From contig MU130016.1 in assembly GCA_015039465.1 (NCBI GenBank), forward strand, positions 169,693-233,692: a DNA stretch of 64,000 nt, given 5' to 3'. This document shows, piece after piece, positions 49,127-60,865 of the stretch. How positions within the stretch are numbered: position 1 is the stretch's first letter; every line of letters starts with the position of its first letter. Position numbers and translations under genes: made by a program. The notes under the pieces are model-generated. The model ran no database searches. It was not told where the DNA came from and was given only the letters and a program-made list of their open reading frames with translations. This stretch comes from Phlegmacium glaucopus (taxonomy: Eukaryota; Basidiomycota; Agaricomycetes; Agaricales; Cortinariaceae).

Positions 49127-50085
49127 GTCAGCCTGTAAAAGGTGTTGCCAAAGTGAACTCTTTGGAATCTGCCAACCCAAATTGTTGGAACCCAGATATT
49201 ACATCAAACAACTCCTGGGCAGCTCTCCAGAGCATTGTTGAGATAGCTAAAGGCTATGTTGTTTAGTAATGTAAGTTTTACCATATATTTACCTGCTGTA
49301 CTTTTACATTGTGTAATCCATCCCCAATTCTGAGATTCAACCTTTGAGTTCTGCACAAAGCATTCACTGACAAACTCATCAATTTTGTACTGCCCTGTAT
49401 CTCATTGATCAAGTGTCCATTTTTCCAGACAGAAATTACCTCCAAGGTAAGTTCTTCAAACCCTCACACTATTCAGGTCATCCTGGAAATTTGATGACTC
49501 TCAGACTCAGTTCCAGAGCTTATGTAATTGAGTTTAAATGAATGTTTACTCAAGTTCAATGAAGAATGATGAGGCCAAGATAAACTCATCCTAAAATGGT
49601 GAACTGTGCACTAGTATCACTAGAGTAGCATTACCTCAATTTTGAAAATTTTTATTCAAGGCCATGAAGTTAACCTGATATCACCTCATGTGCCCCACTC
49701 CTCCTATCCAAGTTAAAGGAACTTGGCAACAATCTCAAGCCCACCTTCATTGGATTCAAATAAACAGCAGTCTCCCACTTCTGCAATGATTTAGCCTTAC
49801 TGATGCATGCCCATTGCATGCTCAATTCTTGACCAGAGAGTAATCCAATTGGTTATAATGCTGCCAGCCATCTCTACATAGAGTCTAGACACATGTCTTG
49901 ATATGGTCATTGAAGTTAGATCTGGAATATGATTGCAAAAATTATGCCATGGATTAATTGAATGTTGGGCCACATGTAATATTGTGAGTACTGACCTCTG
50001 TGGTAGTCATGGACTCAGACTGTTGCAGTAGTGGGGGTAGGAAGAGGTTTACGCCAAAACATCCATACATGTAGCATGTCCTGTG
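49127..50085. other. Gene-free stretch
   Basis: A 45-codon open stretch just after the Copia LTR (from QPVKGVAKVNSLESANPN) may be an exon remnant of an interrupted host gene, but nothing else supports it. Bases after 49780 begin the unit repeated upstream of 54070 and 57080. Confidence 0.35.
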
Positions 50086-51355
50086 TCAAATTGAGCATAA
50101 TTTTGGAACTTGGTGCGGAGGTTCTGAAGAAGATAGTGCAGATGAAATGCTCACGCCTTGGCTACCAAAAATTATTCCTACCGCCACGGGGACTGTAAAA
50201 AAGGTGATTCCTGGGTACAATATTTGGGATTTAAAAAGGCCTCGACTCACGCATTGCCGAAGAAATAGAAAAAACTTTGTTCCATTCGAAAATTTCAATT
50301 ATTCCCAACCTGTCAATATAATAGATTAATCCACTAGGACACTTTGATCATTTAAGCTGGAAAACAACCCAATTGACAGAATCGAACAGAGGCCAAAGAC
50401 GCCAAGACGCAGAACGAGGCCGAACGGGGTATTATTACGAATCAAAAGTATTTCGCATGCCATCCAGTGACTGCGACATTTACGTCCGATGCGCACTTAG
50501 TAATCAGTGTAATGAATATATAGTATCAATCAACTATTGGCAAGTGATCAGCAAAAAAAAATCGGTACTACCTCCCAAGATTAGGCATGCAACCACGGAA
50601 CAAATAACAATGATCGATGTGATAAGTAGCCTGCAAAACTCAGTAGTGGATAGAATGAGACTTTTCACAACGACGAGACCTACGGTACCCGGATCGATAT
50701 AGAACAAAAATATCCATTGGGTTCCCTGAGAACGGCATTTGGATGGAGGAGGGCCGAGCTTGGAAGAAATCTTTAGGTTTCGCAAGATTTATGAAGTTTT
50801 CATACTTACAATCAAAACTTCGATAAGGATACCAGTGAAGACGCCATATGGTACGAAACATAACTACAAGTCGATCAGAGACCAGCAGAATACTCAAACG
50901 AGGACAGACCACTCACGATCATCATCATAGTAGTCCTGGATCTACGGCATAGATGCGATAACGAAAGAAAGACCTTTAGTTACTGGGGTCAGTATACATT
51001 ATCCAGATTTTGGGTAATGATACTCGCGTCTAACGTGAGTACCACAAAAGAAAGTGCGTTTCTGTGTGCAAAGTTCGGTCATGCAAAGTTGATAGCAAAA
51101 AAGCCAAACGAACAAAGCGGGAAGTGCGAAAACCAGCGTGGCTTGAAAAAGACAGTGAATATGACCCGGTAAGGGGCCCGTTTGGTGCCCAGGGATAAGG
51201 AGGGAGCCAATGCATGACAAGAGCCATGCAAAATTGAACGAATACCAGGTAGTTGATCGTCGAATGGAGGAAGAAAACCACGCAGTACATAAAATGGCAC
51301 TAATAATTATTAGCGCGAAAATCTGGAGCACATCATATGCGATAATAAAACGCAT
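50086..51355 (-). CDS. Multi-TM membrane protein, copy A (spliced)
   Basis: Exon 1 from ATG 51355 encodes a TM helix (DVLQIFALIIISAILCTAW) followed by FNFAWLLSC, then PGHIHCLFQATLVFALPALF and FVWLFCYQLC. Further short exons carry a TM-like stretch, LCFVPYGVFTGILIEVLI, then NAVLREPNGYFCS, and IIVICSVVACLILG. The last exon has FTVPVAVGIIFGSQ before the stop at 50086. The layout (about seven hydrophobic segments, CxxQA and PYG motifs, IFGSQ near the end) matches a GPCR-like family of unknown function common in Agaricomycetes. Exon 1 is open here but broken in copies B and C. Exact junctions are approximate. Confidence 0.55.
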
Positions 51356-54300
51356 GTTGGGCTTGATTGTGCTTTCGTCTACCTTCCATGTATAGACAAC
51401 GGACGTTAGATATCGGACTATCGGATTCTTTGAATGACATACGTGCTTCGCAAGATATCGAGTGATTGATCTCGTATGTCCTTTGCAAAATCGAAATGAC
51501 TATCAGGCATGAGTGTGACTGGTAGCGAGAGGGGAGAGAATCGAGCTTGGGTAGAATTTGGAGATCGTGGCTCCATTAAAACGTAGGAAAACATTAGTCT
51601 CCCGAAGGCAGCCCTATAAATGATGGGAAAGCATCTAGATATGATATATCAGCGTCGAGGAGAGTACGGTTGATATCTCATGTACGCGAACTCACAAATT
51701 GACTGATACAATCACTTTGCATTTTCTCTACCCTAGTATTCCGCGACATCGAGGTTTTGAATTCGAATTGAAAAAATAAAAATAGGCTAACCACCAGGTT
51801 CTTGGAGCGTAACTGAGGGGGAAGGTTTTGGTTGAGCATGTTCCAAGAACAACAACTCTAATTTGTTGATCCGCGAGTGGCTGATGGAAGATGGCTGATG
51901 GATGATGGAGAGTCAGAGTCGGGACCACGGGGATAGCGCAACTCTAGAGATATAGGAATCGTACGGCGAGTCTATGCCAGCAACGACCAACGGATAAGCG
52001 CAAGAGGAAGACAACCCAAACTTCAATGGCTACTGAGCCTAATACTACGGGTAGATAGGCTTGGGGCGAGAAGAAAATTCTCTCTCTTCCTGATCCGTTC
52101 AGCACTGCGTGGTTGTTGATATGACCTAGACGGGATAGTGCGTGCGTATGTAGGCTGTAGCCTTACAATGCCTTGCATATGAATCTGCCAAAAACCTTTC
52201 TACTGCGTGATCTTCTCATGCTAGCATCAAATGAATTTGACAGAGCCCAAATGAGGGTGGAATGGGCATCGCAGATGCAAGGACGAACATTCAACTTCTC
52301 CAAGCCGAGAGCCGCCAGGTCTCATCACATTGGTCAGCATGTTCAAGAAATCCGGTTGGCAGTTTCATATGCAAGGCACTGTAGTTTCAGGGAATCATGA
52401 ATGCAAATATATATGGATATCAAATGTTTCATTCTAAGAGAACACGAGAATCGAGTGTGACCATAGAATATTGTCTAGCCTTACACCTGTTACGGTTGCG
52501 ATACTGGAAGCCCAAAATGTTCATTCTCCGAAAGGTTGCCGGTGGACGGCTTTACATGAGCTACGCATCAAGCGATCAACAAACATTAATTTTAAATTTT
52601 ACATGCTCGCGCTTGCTCTTCTTCTGTGCGAGCATGCTGGAGTCATTTGTACTATGAATGGGATGGGATAGCAAGGTTGAAAAGCGGGTGTATGTATGTC
52701 ATTATACCCAACTTCTAGGGGGTTTTGGGTTGGTGTTTGTGGTGTTTCTTGTATAGCTGATGTGTTAACAGATATTTCTGACTCTTCCTGAGTATGTTCT
52801 TCCATTGCTAGGATATAATGAATAAATCATATATTATTCTTCGCTATGTTAGAGGTAAAGGGGAGTCACATGCGACGAGAAATGGCAGCTCAGGGACCGG
52901 CATTGTTTCGGAGTCCGAAATTTTTGATAGTGGAGGGCTTCCAGTATGGTAACCGTAACAGGTACCAGGCGTTATGGTGAACGTCGTTCTTCACTGATCA
53001 TGTGACGACTGGCTGGCGAGGCTGTCTATGCGTCGTTTTAGGTTGTAACGTGACAGCATCCTTTCTTGGCTGTCACCACTACAACCTCAAACTCAGTTCT
53101 CCCTGCTCGACATTCGAGCAGCTCCTTATTTCTTTCTCCCACCCTCCGCTCCCTTATCTCGCAGCATGTCTCGTCACTTCCAAATAAGATAAAATTTCCC
53201 CGCTTTGTCTGTCCAAAAACTTTCCTGACTCGACGCGATTCGTTCTCGACCTTACTTGAGTTAGTCTTAGATATCCCTGCTGCTCGGGCCCTCCCTCCCA
53301 CACAGCTCATCTTAGACCTCCTTTTCATAGGTCAGGGCCATCGTTTCAACCAAAAAAGCCCCTTTGGGTTTTTTGCCCAAAATAGCGACTACCGAATATT
53401 AGCTCACATGTCAGATCACTCATTGTTTACACAATCAACTTCCCCTCGTAATATACATAACCGTTTCGGCCCCATAGAGATATAGATAGATATAATGTTG
53501 GGTTGGGACGCGAACGATCACATGAGTGAACAAGGTTTCGGTCCTGCCGGTTTCTGAACGTTTGAACGCTCAGCGCTCAGCCTTGATCGGCGGAGATTTC
53601 TAATTTGAAAAGTTTTGATCAATCAAGAAGGGAGCCAGCGTCGGAGTCCCCAAGTTATTCGCAGCAAGATAACTTGTCCATCACCTGGTCCTCATCACCT
53701 CACTCATTCCCATCTTTATGCAATACGTAATGACGCCAGAACTCCGGTCGAAGGATAAAAGATAACCCCCATCAGTGAACCACCGAGAAAACTCAATTGA
53801 AAACCGATGAAGTCGTTCGGTTATCGGTCGATTTTGTTCCTTGTAAATTGGCATTCCGACGATGCGAACAAAACAAACCGGTACAAAGAACAAAGTATTT
53901 TATACAACATACCACATTGGGTACTCGATTTTTGTCACTGACATCGGCCACTCATAGCATGTCATCACTGCACCTGTCTAATACCCTAACCAAGAATTCT
54001 AATAGACGTGGTATAAACTTGTTCTACTCAAAATGTAATCTGCCACTTGCATTGTAATTTAATCTTTCAATAATATCGCATGCTCAACCCCTTGACAGGA
54101 GAATAATCTCATTGGTTACAATATTTTATTTTTAAAATGGAAGATAGCAGGAGGTCATTACGAGTTCCCTTTAGAGGCTCGTCCTTATAAGCGGATGCAG
54201 CTTTCAAGCAAGACTTGCCGGTAACTTCCGTGATTGCACGTGTTGATGTTGATGGCCTTGTTTGCCGCGCGAAAACAATTTACTCACTGTTTTGTATGTC

Positions 54301-54639
54301 AATCCCTGGCGTCTTTAAGAAACTCAACGCTCACGAAGACGCTATAAAAATACCAGTATAATTTGATTTGAAGGGACTCGTATATGCCATGCAGAGCAAT
54401 GGCCCTCACCCACAAGTCTGTATGGATACCATATGACACTCTGTACAGTTATAAATACATCGCCGCGGTCCTTGAAGTTAGAGCTGGAATGCGATTGCGA
54501 AAACATGTCACTACTAATCGAATGTTGGTAAATTGGGCCACATACAGTATTTTAAGGTTGAGTTTGTGATAGCCATCGACTCAGACTGTTGCAGTAGTGA
54601 GGGTAGGAAGAGGTTTGCGCCAAAACATCCATACTCGTA
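51356..54639. other. Mostly gene-free stretch between membrane-protein copies A and B
   Basis: 51400-51930 is the upstream part of unit A, repeated at 55920-56440 and 58680-59090. The rest holds only the possible ORF at 53066. 53990-54640 belongs to unit B. Confidence 0.4.
53066..53485 (+). CDS. Hypothetical ORF, 139 aa
   Basis: ATG-led open frame with a Ser/Thr-rich start and two helical stretches (LFLSPTLRSLISQHVSSL, LILDLLFIGQG). Not recognised. Could be the first exon of a longer gene or chance. Confidence 0.25.
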   Translation: MAVTTTTSNSVLPARHSSSSLFLSPTLRSLISQHVSSLPNKIKFPRFVCPKTFLTRRDSFSTLLELVLDIPAARALPPTQLILDLLFIGQGHRFNQKSPFGFFAQNSDYRILAHMSDHSLFTQSTSPRNIHNRFGPIEI

Positions 54640-56133
54640 GCATGTCCTGCGTCAAAATGAGCACAATTTTGGAACTTGATGGGAAGGTTTTGAAGAACAG
54701 ACTGCAAGTGAAGTACTCACGTCTTGGCTGCCAAACATTATTCCTACGACCACAGGGACTGTAAAAAAAGTGATCCCTGAGTACATTATTTTGAATCTAA
54801 ACAGACCCTTACTCACACGCGGCCAAAGAAAGCGAAACAACATTGACCCAGTTCAATATTTCACTCACTATTGCCAACCTGTCAATATAATAAATTAATC
54901 CGCCGGGATACTTTGATTATTTAAGCTTGAAAACAACCCAATTGACAGAATGAAACAAAGACCAACGACGCCGAAACGAAGAATGAAGCCGAACGAAGTA
55001 TTGCCACGAATCAGAAATGTGTTGCATGCCTTCCAATGGTTGCGACATTTGAGGATGATGCGAACTAGTCAATGCAATGAATATATATCAATCAACTATT
55101 GGCAAGCGATCGGCAAAAAAGTCGGTACTATCTCACCTCCCAAGATTAGGCATGCAATCAAGGAACAAATGACAATAGCCGATGTGATACGTACACTGTG
55201 AAATCCAGTAATGGATAAAATGAGACTTTTCACAACGGCGAGACGCACGGTAACCAGATCGCAAAATAACAAAAATATCCATGGGGTTCCCTCAGAACAG
55301 CCGTTGGATGGAGGATGCCGAGCTAGGAAGAAAAGTTAAGTTCCGCAATATTTATGAAGCTTTCTTGCTCACAATTAAATTTTCAATAAGGATACCAGTG
55401 AAGACACCATATGGTACGAAATAAAACTGCCAGTCGATCAGAGATCAGCAGACTACTCAAACGAGAACAGATCATTCACGATTATCATTGTGGTTCGAAA
55501 AATGGTAGATAGACCAGATATCGTGAGCAAGATCTTAGTTGCAGGAATCAATATAATTTATCCTGGCATTTTGGGGAGTTGTACTCACCTCTAGCATAAA
55601 TGTCACAAAGGTAAGTGCGTTTCTGTGTGCAATTTCAGTCCTGCAAAGTTCACAGCAAAAAGTCAAACGAACAAGGCGGGAAGTGAATTTATTAGCATGG
55701 CTTGAAACAGGCAGTGAATATGACCCGGTAAGGGACCCGTTTGGTGGCCAAGGATAAGGAGGTAGCCGATGCATGACAAGACCCATGCACAATTGAGCGA
55801 ATACCAGCCAGTTGATCGTCGAATGGAGGAAGAAAACCAGGCAGTGAGTAAAATGGCCAAAATGAACATTAGCCCGAAAATATGAAGGACATCATATGCG
55901 ATAATAAGACGAATATTATTGGGCTTGATTACACTTTCTTCTACCCGCCATGTATAGATAAGAGACGTCAGATATCGAATTATTGGATTCGTTGAATGAC
56001 ATACGTGCTTCGCAACGATGAGATATCGAGTGATTGGATCCTTTGAATCCCGTATTTCCCTTGCAAGAATTGAAATGACTGTCAGGCATGGGTGTAACTC
56101 GTAGCAAGAGGGGGGATAAGTGGTGAGGATCAA
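54640..56133 (-). pseudogene. Multi-TM membrane protein, copy B, decayed
   Basis: Same exon pieces as copy A in the same order: DVLHIFGLMFILAILLTAW, LLILGHQTGPLPGHIHCLFQ, FYFVPYGVFTGILIE, HGYFCYFAIW, FTVPVVVGIMFGSQ. The initiator ATG is ATT here, and the Trp codon after LPALFV is TGA, followed by a 1-nt shift. Confidence 0.7.
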
Positions 56134-56149
56134 ATTTTGGAGGTCATGG

Positions 56150-57380
56150 ATCCATTAAAAGGTAGGAAAGCATCTAGATATGATATATCAGCGTTGACAA
56201 GAGTACGGTTGATATCATGTCAGCGAACTCGCAAATCGCTGATATGATCATCCCGGACTGTCTCAGCCCAAGTATTCAGCGAAATCGAAGTTTTGAATGT
56301 GAATTACTAGTTGAAATAGTAAAACACCAGGTTCTCGGAGCGTTACTGAGGGGAAAAAACATCGGTTGAGCGTATTCCAAGAATAACAACACTAATTTGT
56401 TGAGCTGCGAGCGATTGATGGAAGACGGATGATGGCAGTCGAAGCCGGGACGACGCGAATAATCAGCACATAAATCTCTAAATTGACGTAACGGCATCAC
56501 ATCCATTGCATGATGACAGCAAACATTTTCGGACTGAGCCACTCACCTACCTTATACCCCAACCTTGAACCAAGAATTCGGTAAATAGAATGTGATCTAG
56601 TGGACAAACTGAAACTCTATGACACGCTTGGACTACCGAGGAAAAGTCGTACAACGCACATATATCAACATTTCGTTCGGCTCAGTGAAGGAAGGAAACT
56701 CTTCATCAAATACCAGAGTATGCCCAGTGATCTGGTTCTCCAGGACAAGACGTTGAGGCAACCTCAGGACATATATGATAACAGAAGGTGTATGATTTTT
56801 CGCTATCTAGAGTTAATATTGTGATGACTGATGTAGCTATTAGAGCGCCTGCACGACTTGCCACTGACTGCCAGGGGACTATCATTTTCAGACAAGAGGA
56901 ATCTCCAATGCAAATAACCATGCCAGTCATTCGTAATGCAATCGTCAGAATAGCGGTCCAAGAACCAACTGGTTACATACACAAGCATATATTCCAACAA
57001 TCGAGGAGCTGGGGCCCGAGTGTGTTTGCCGTTGCGGGTGCTTGAAGGTGTGCAGCAAAAAATAAACGGTTCTATTCAGAATGTTATCTTCCACTTGTGT
57101 TGTAATTTAGTCTTTATTATCGCATGCCAATTTGCAGGCTCAACCCCTTCACAGGAGAATAAATATAATTTGAAAGATGATACCCAGATCCATCTGTGTC
57201 AATGTAGGTACCACGACACTCGGTACCTTTGTAAATATGCGGTCATTCGAAGCTAGGTCTGGAATACGACTGCGAAAACATGTCACTATTTATGGAATGC
57301 TGGTAAATTAGGCCGTATACAGCATTCTAAGGTAGAGTCTGTGATAGTCATCGACTCAGACTGTTGCAGTAGTGGGGGTA
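56150..57380. other. Spacer between copies B and C
   Basis: The outer parts repeat other units (56150-56440 and 57040-57380). The centre (56590-57040) is unique; a hydrophobic minus-strand stretch is present but no gene can be assembled. Confidence 0.35.
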
Positions 57381-57419
57381 GGAAGAGGTGTGCGCCAAAA
57401 CATCCATACTCGTAGCATG

Positions 57420-58873
57420 TCAAGAAGAGCGTGCAGGTGAAATACTCACGCCTTGGCTGGCAAAAACTATTCCTACCGCCACAGGGACTGTAAAAAAAGT
57501 GGTACCTGAGTACATTATTTTGAATTCAAACAGACGCTTACTTACGCGCGGCCAAAGAAAACGCAAGAAGATTGACCCGGTTCAACATTTCATCCACTAT
57601 TGCCAACCTGTCAATATAATAAATTAATCCGCCGGGACAGTTTGATTATTTAAGCTTGAAAACAACCCAATTGACAGAATCGAACAGAGACCAACGACGC
57701 CGAGACGAAGAATGAGGCTGAATGAAGTATTGTTACGAATCAGAAGTGTGTTGCATGCGCTCCAATGGTTGCGACATCTGAGGATGATGCGCACTAGTCA
57801 ATGCAATGAATATATATCAATCAACTATTGGCAAGTGATCGGCAAAATAAATCGGTACTATAAGGTACCACCTCACCTCCCAAGATTAGGCCTGCAACCA
57901 GGGAACAAATGACAATAGCCGCTGTGATACGTCCACTGTGAAATCCAGTAATGGATAAAATGAGACTTTTCACAACGACGAGACGCACGGTAACCAGATC
58001 GTCAAATAACAAAAATATCCATTGGGTTCCCTCAGAATAGCCGTTGGATGGAGGAGGCCAAACTAGGAAGAGGAGTTAAGATCCACAATATTTATGAAGG
58101 TTTCATACTCACACTTAGAACTTCAATAAGGATACCAGTGAAGACACCATATGGTACGAAATAAAACTGCCAGTCGATCAGAGACCAGCAGAATACTCAA
58201 ACGAGAACAGATCATTCACGATTATCATTGTGGTTCGAAAGATGGTAGATAGACCGGATGTCGTGAGAAAGATCTTAGTTGCAGGAATCAGTATAATTCA
58301 TCCAGACTTTTTGGGGGGTTGTACTCACCTCTAGTATAAACGACACAAAGGCAAGTGAGTTTCTGTGTGCGAATTTCAGTCATGCAAAGTTCATAGCCAA
58401 AAAGTCAAACGAACAAGGCGGGAAGTGAATTTATTAGCATGGCTTGAAACAGGCAGTGAATATGACCCGGTAAGGGACCCGTTTGGTGGCCAAGGATAAG
58501 GAGGTAGCCGATGCATGACAAGACCCATGCAAAATTGAACGAATACCAGCCAGTTGATCGTCGAATGGAGGAAGAAAACCAAGCGGTGCATATTATGGCA
58601 GAAAGGAGTATCAGCCCGAAAATATGAAGGACATCATATGCGATAATAAAATGCATATTGGGCTTGATTACACTTTCTTCTAGCCGCCATGTATAGATAA
58701 GAGACCTCGGATATCGAATTATTGGATTCTTTGAATGACATACGTGGTTCGCAAGGATGAGGTATCGAGAGATTGGATCCTTTGAATCCTGTATGTCCCT
58801 TGCAAGAATCGACATTACTGTCATGCATGGGTGTGACTCGTAGCGAGAGGGGGGGATGAGTGGCGAGGATCAA
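57420..58873 (-). pseudogene. Multi-TM membrane protein, copy C, decayed
   Basis: Very similar to copy B. Exon 1 from MHFIIAYDVLHIFGL keeps its ATG but has the same Trp-to-TGA change after LPALFV. Downstream exons (FVPYGVFTGILIE, NGYFCYLTI, ITAAIVICSLVAGLILG, and an FTVPVAVGIVFASQ end) are recognisable. The shared stop suggests B and C derive from one another after the gene had died. Confidence 0.7.
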
Positions 58874-59185
58874 ATTTTGGAGGTCATGGATCCATTAAAA
58901 GGTAGAAAAGCATCTAGATATAATTTGTCAGCGTTGACAAGAGTCATGTCAGCGAACTCGCATATTGCTGATATGATCATCCCGGACTGTCTCAGCCCAA
59001 GTATTCAGCGAAATCGAAGTTTTGTATGTGAATTACTAGTTGAAATAAAACGCCAGGTTCTCGCCGCTCGGAGCGTAACTGAGGAGAAAAGATTGGTTTA
59101 GTAATAGCATGTTCTAAGAATAACAATTCTAATTTCTTGAGTGGCGGGCGATTGATGGAAGATGGATGATGGGGAGTCGCATAGT

Positions 59186-59646
59186 CCTGTTTTTACCGCG
59201 CCCCCAAACCCGTGCTAGAAAATCATTATGTAATCTTCGGACTTTGAATTATCGTCGCGTCGAGCTCACGCGACGACAGAGGTCTTTTGCTACTTTTTAG
59301 GATGAAAGTTGTTTTATTTAGCTTAGGCATCATATAAATTAAAATTTGGGGCTCAGAGGATGGGTGTTTATGTGACTTCCTCGTCGGTAGGAAATGAGAC
59401 CAAAAGTGGTGCACGTGATTTGGAGCTCAACTTGACATGCACCTAAATTTCGCGAAAGCATCCACATCGCATCAGATACTCCTAACTATATATATAATAC
59501 ATTTAAGGATAATATAAATACTTTCTCTCTAAAACGGCTGAAAAAACCCTTCAATTATCGCGTTCAGAGGAGATGAAGATGATTTCGAAGTCCGAAGATT
59601 ACATAAACATTTTCTAGCACGGGTTTGGGGGCGCGGTAAACAACAG
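59186..59646. mobile_element. TIR element with ~60-bp inverted repeats
   Basis: TTTACCGCGCCCCCAAACCC at 59192 and its reverse complement ending 59640 begin inverted repeats that continue, with a few mismatches, through GTAATCTTCGGACTT for about 60 bp. Total near 450 bp, no ORF. Target duplication not clear, so superfamily unassigned. Confidence 0.75.
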
Positions 59647-59789
59647 ACTTCATATATCGTGATCCATAACTCATGTCACATCACATATATCGAAGCTGTC
59701 TACGAGAGACTAGGAGTCGCAGTTTTGGGACCATTGCGGATAATCAGAACATACAGTTGATTATTTCGTAACACCTAACGCTCAGGAAA

Positions 59790-60167
59790 AACGAATGTCA
59801 GGTCAAAGTCAGGTCAACGTCACACGGAGTCGTGCGAAGTCATGTTGCTTTACTAAACTCTGACTAAATTACAAAATTTTTGACTAGTACTTGACAATGT
59901 AAGTCAATCAATAGTCAATCACCACCTCATACAATTTGGAATGTATAGTCATGTAAATGTACACCAAACATCATATAATAGTCACAAGTAGTCCAATGGT
60001 CAACGTCAGCATGTAGTCGTGCTCCATTGACTTGTAGTCAGGTAATGGTCAAGACACGTAACATTTCAGTCATTTAATAGTCGTTTAAAAGTCATTTAAT
60101 AGTCATTTAATAGTCATTTAAAGTCATTTAAAAGTCATTTAAAAGTTGTTTAAAAGTTGTTCAAAAG
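59790..60167. repeat. GTCA-rich region and AGTCATTTAA tandem array
   Basis: From 60066 a tandem run of AGTCATTTAA(A/T)-type 10-12-bp units; before it, scattered AGTCA/GGTCA motifs at high density. No gene. Confidence 0.8.
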
Positions 60168-60713
60168 TAGTGATGGTCAAGGGTAACCCCGGGGTGGAAT
60201 TAGGCTGACCCTTACCCTTACCCTCCAAAAACCCTTACCCTTGGCTGAGGGTAAGGGTTTTGGAGGGTAAGGGTAAGGGTTTCTGAGGGGTTGGAGGGTA
60301 AGAAACCCCAGCAGGGTTTAGTGCAAGGGTTTGGTCCAAATCCTTCCTCAAGCTTTGTAATCCAAAGGAGCCTTCAAAGTAGCTATTATTTAAAACATGT
60401 TCAGGGTGTTAAAGGTGTTTAGCAATAGATTTTAAATGAAATAGAGAGGGTTTGACTAGTATTTTAAGCTACTGATTGTTGTGAAAGCAGTGAGGCCTCT
60501 TTAGATTGCTTTTTCTCTGATTTAAAGTCAATTTTATAGATACACAACAGTTAGATCACTCTGATATCAGAGAAATAAAAATTCCCAAAAATACCCTGAC
60601 CCCTCCAGAAGGGTAAGGGTTTTTCAAGGGTCAAAAAATCTGTACCCTGACCCTGACCCTCCTTACCCTTACCCTTGTACCCCAGGGGTTTCTCAAACCC
60701 CTGCCCATCACTA
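60168..60713. mobile_element. hAT-type MITE built of CCCTTACCC/GGGTAAGGG motifs
   Basis: Ends TAGTGATGGTCAAGGG and CCCATCACTA, flanked by a perfect 8-bp duplication TTCAAAAG (60160-60167, 60714-60721). The interior arms are strings of CCCTTACCC and GGGTAAGGG. 546 bp, no ORF. Confidence 0.88.
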
Positions 60714-60865
60714 TTCAAAAGTCATTTGATTATCAACATAAAATATAAATCTAGGTGCAGGGGCAACGGCTACCAATAATCAGGATTCAAAATTAAGACT
60801 GCGGGGCCTCCAGGATATGGACTTTGTGGCCAAGGGATGTTAAGGAATAGCCAAAGCAGTCGTGG

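Noticed and set aside
56590..57045. Possible separate membrane-protein gene in the B-C spacer
   Set aside because: Overlapping ORFs of similar length in several frames, no consistent splice model and no recognisable motif.
60180..60700. Possible internal telomere repeat
   Set aside because: The CCCTTACCC strings lie wholly inside a MITE with TIRs and an 8-bp target duplication; unit spacing is irregular.
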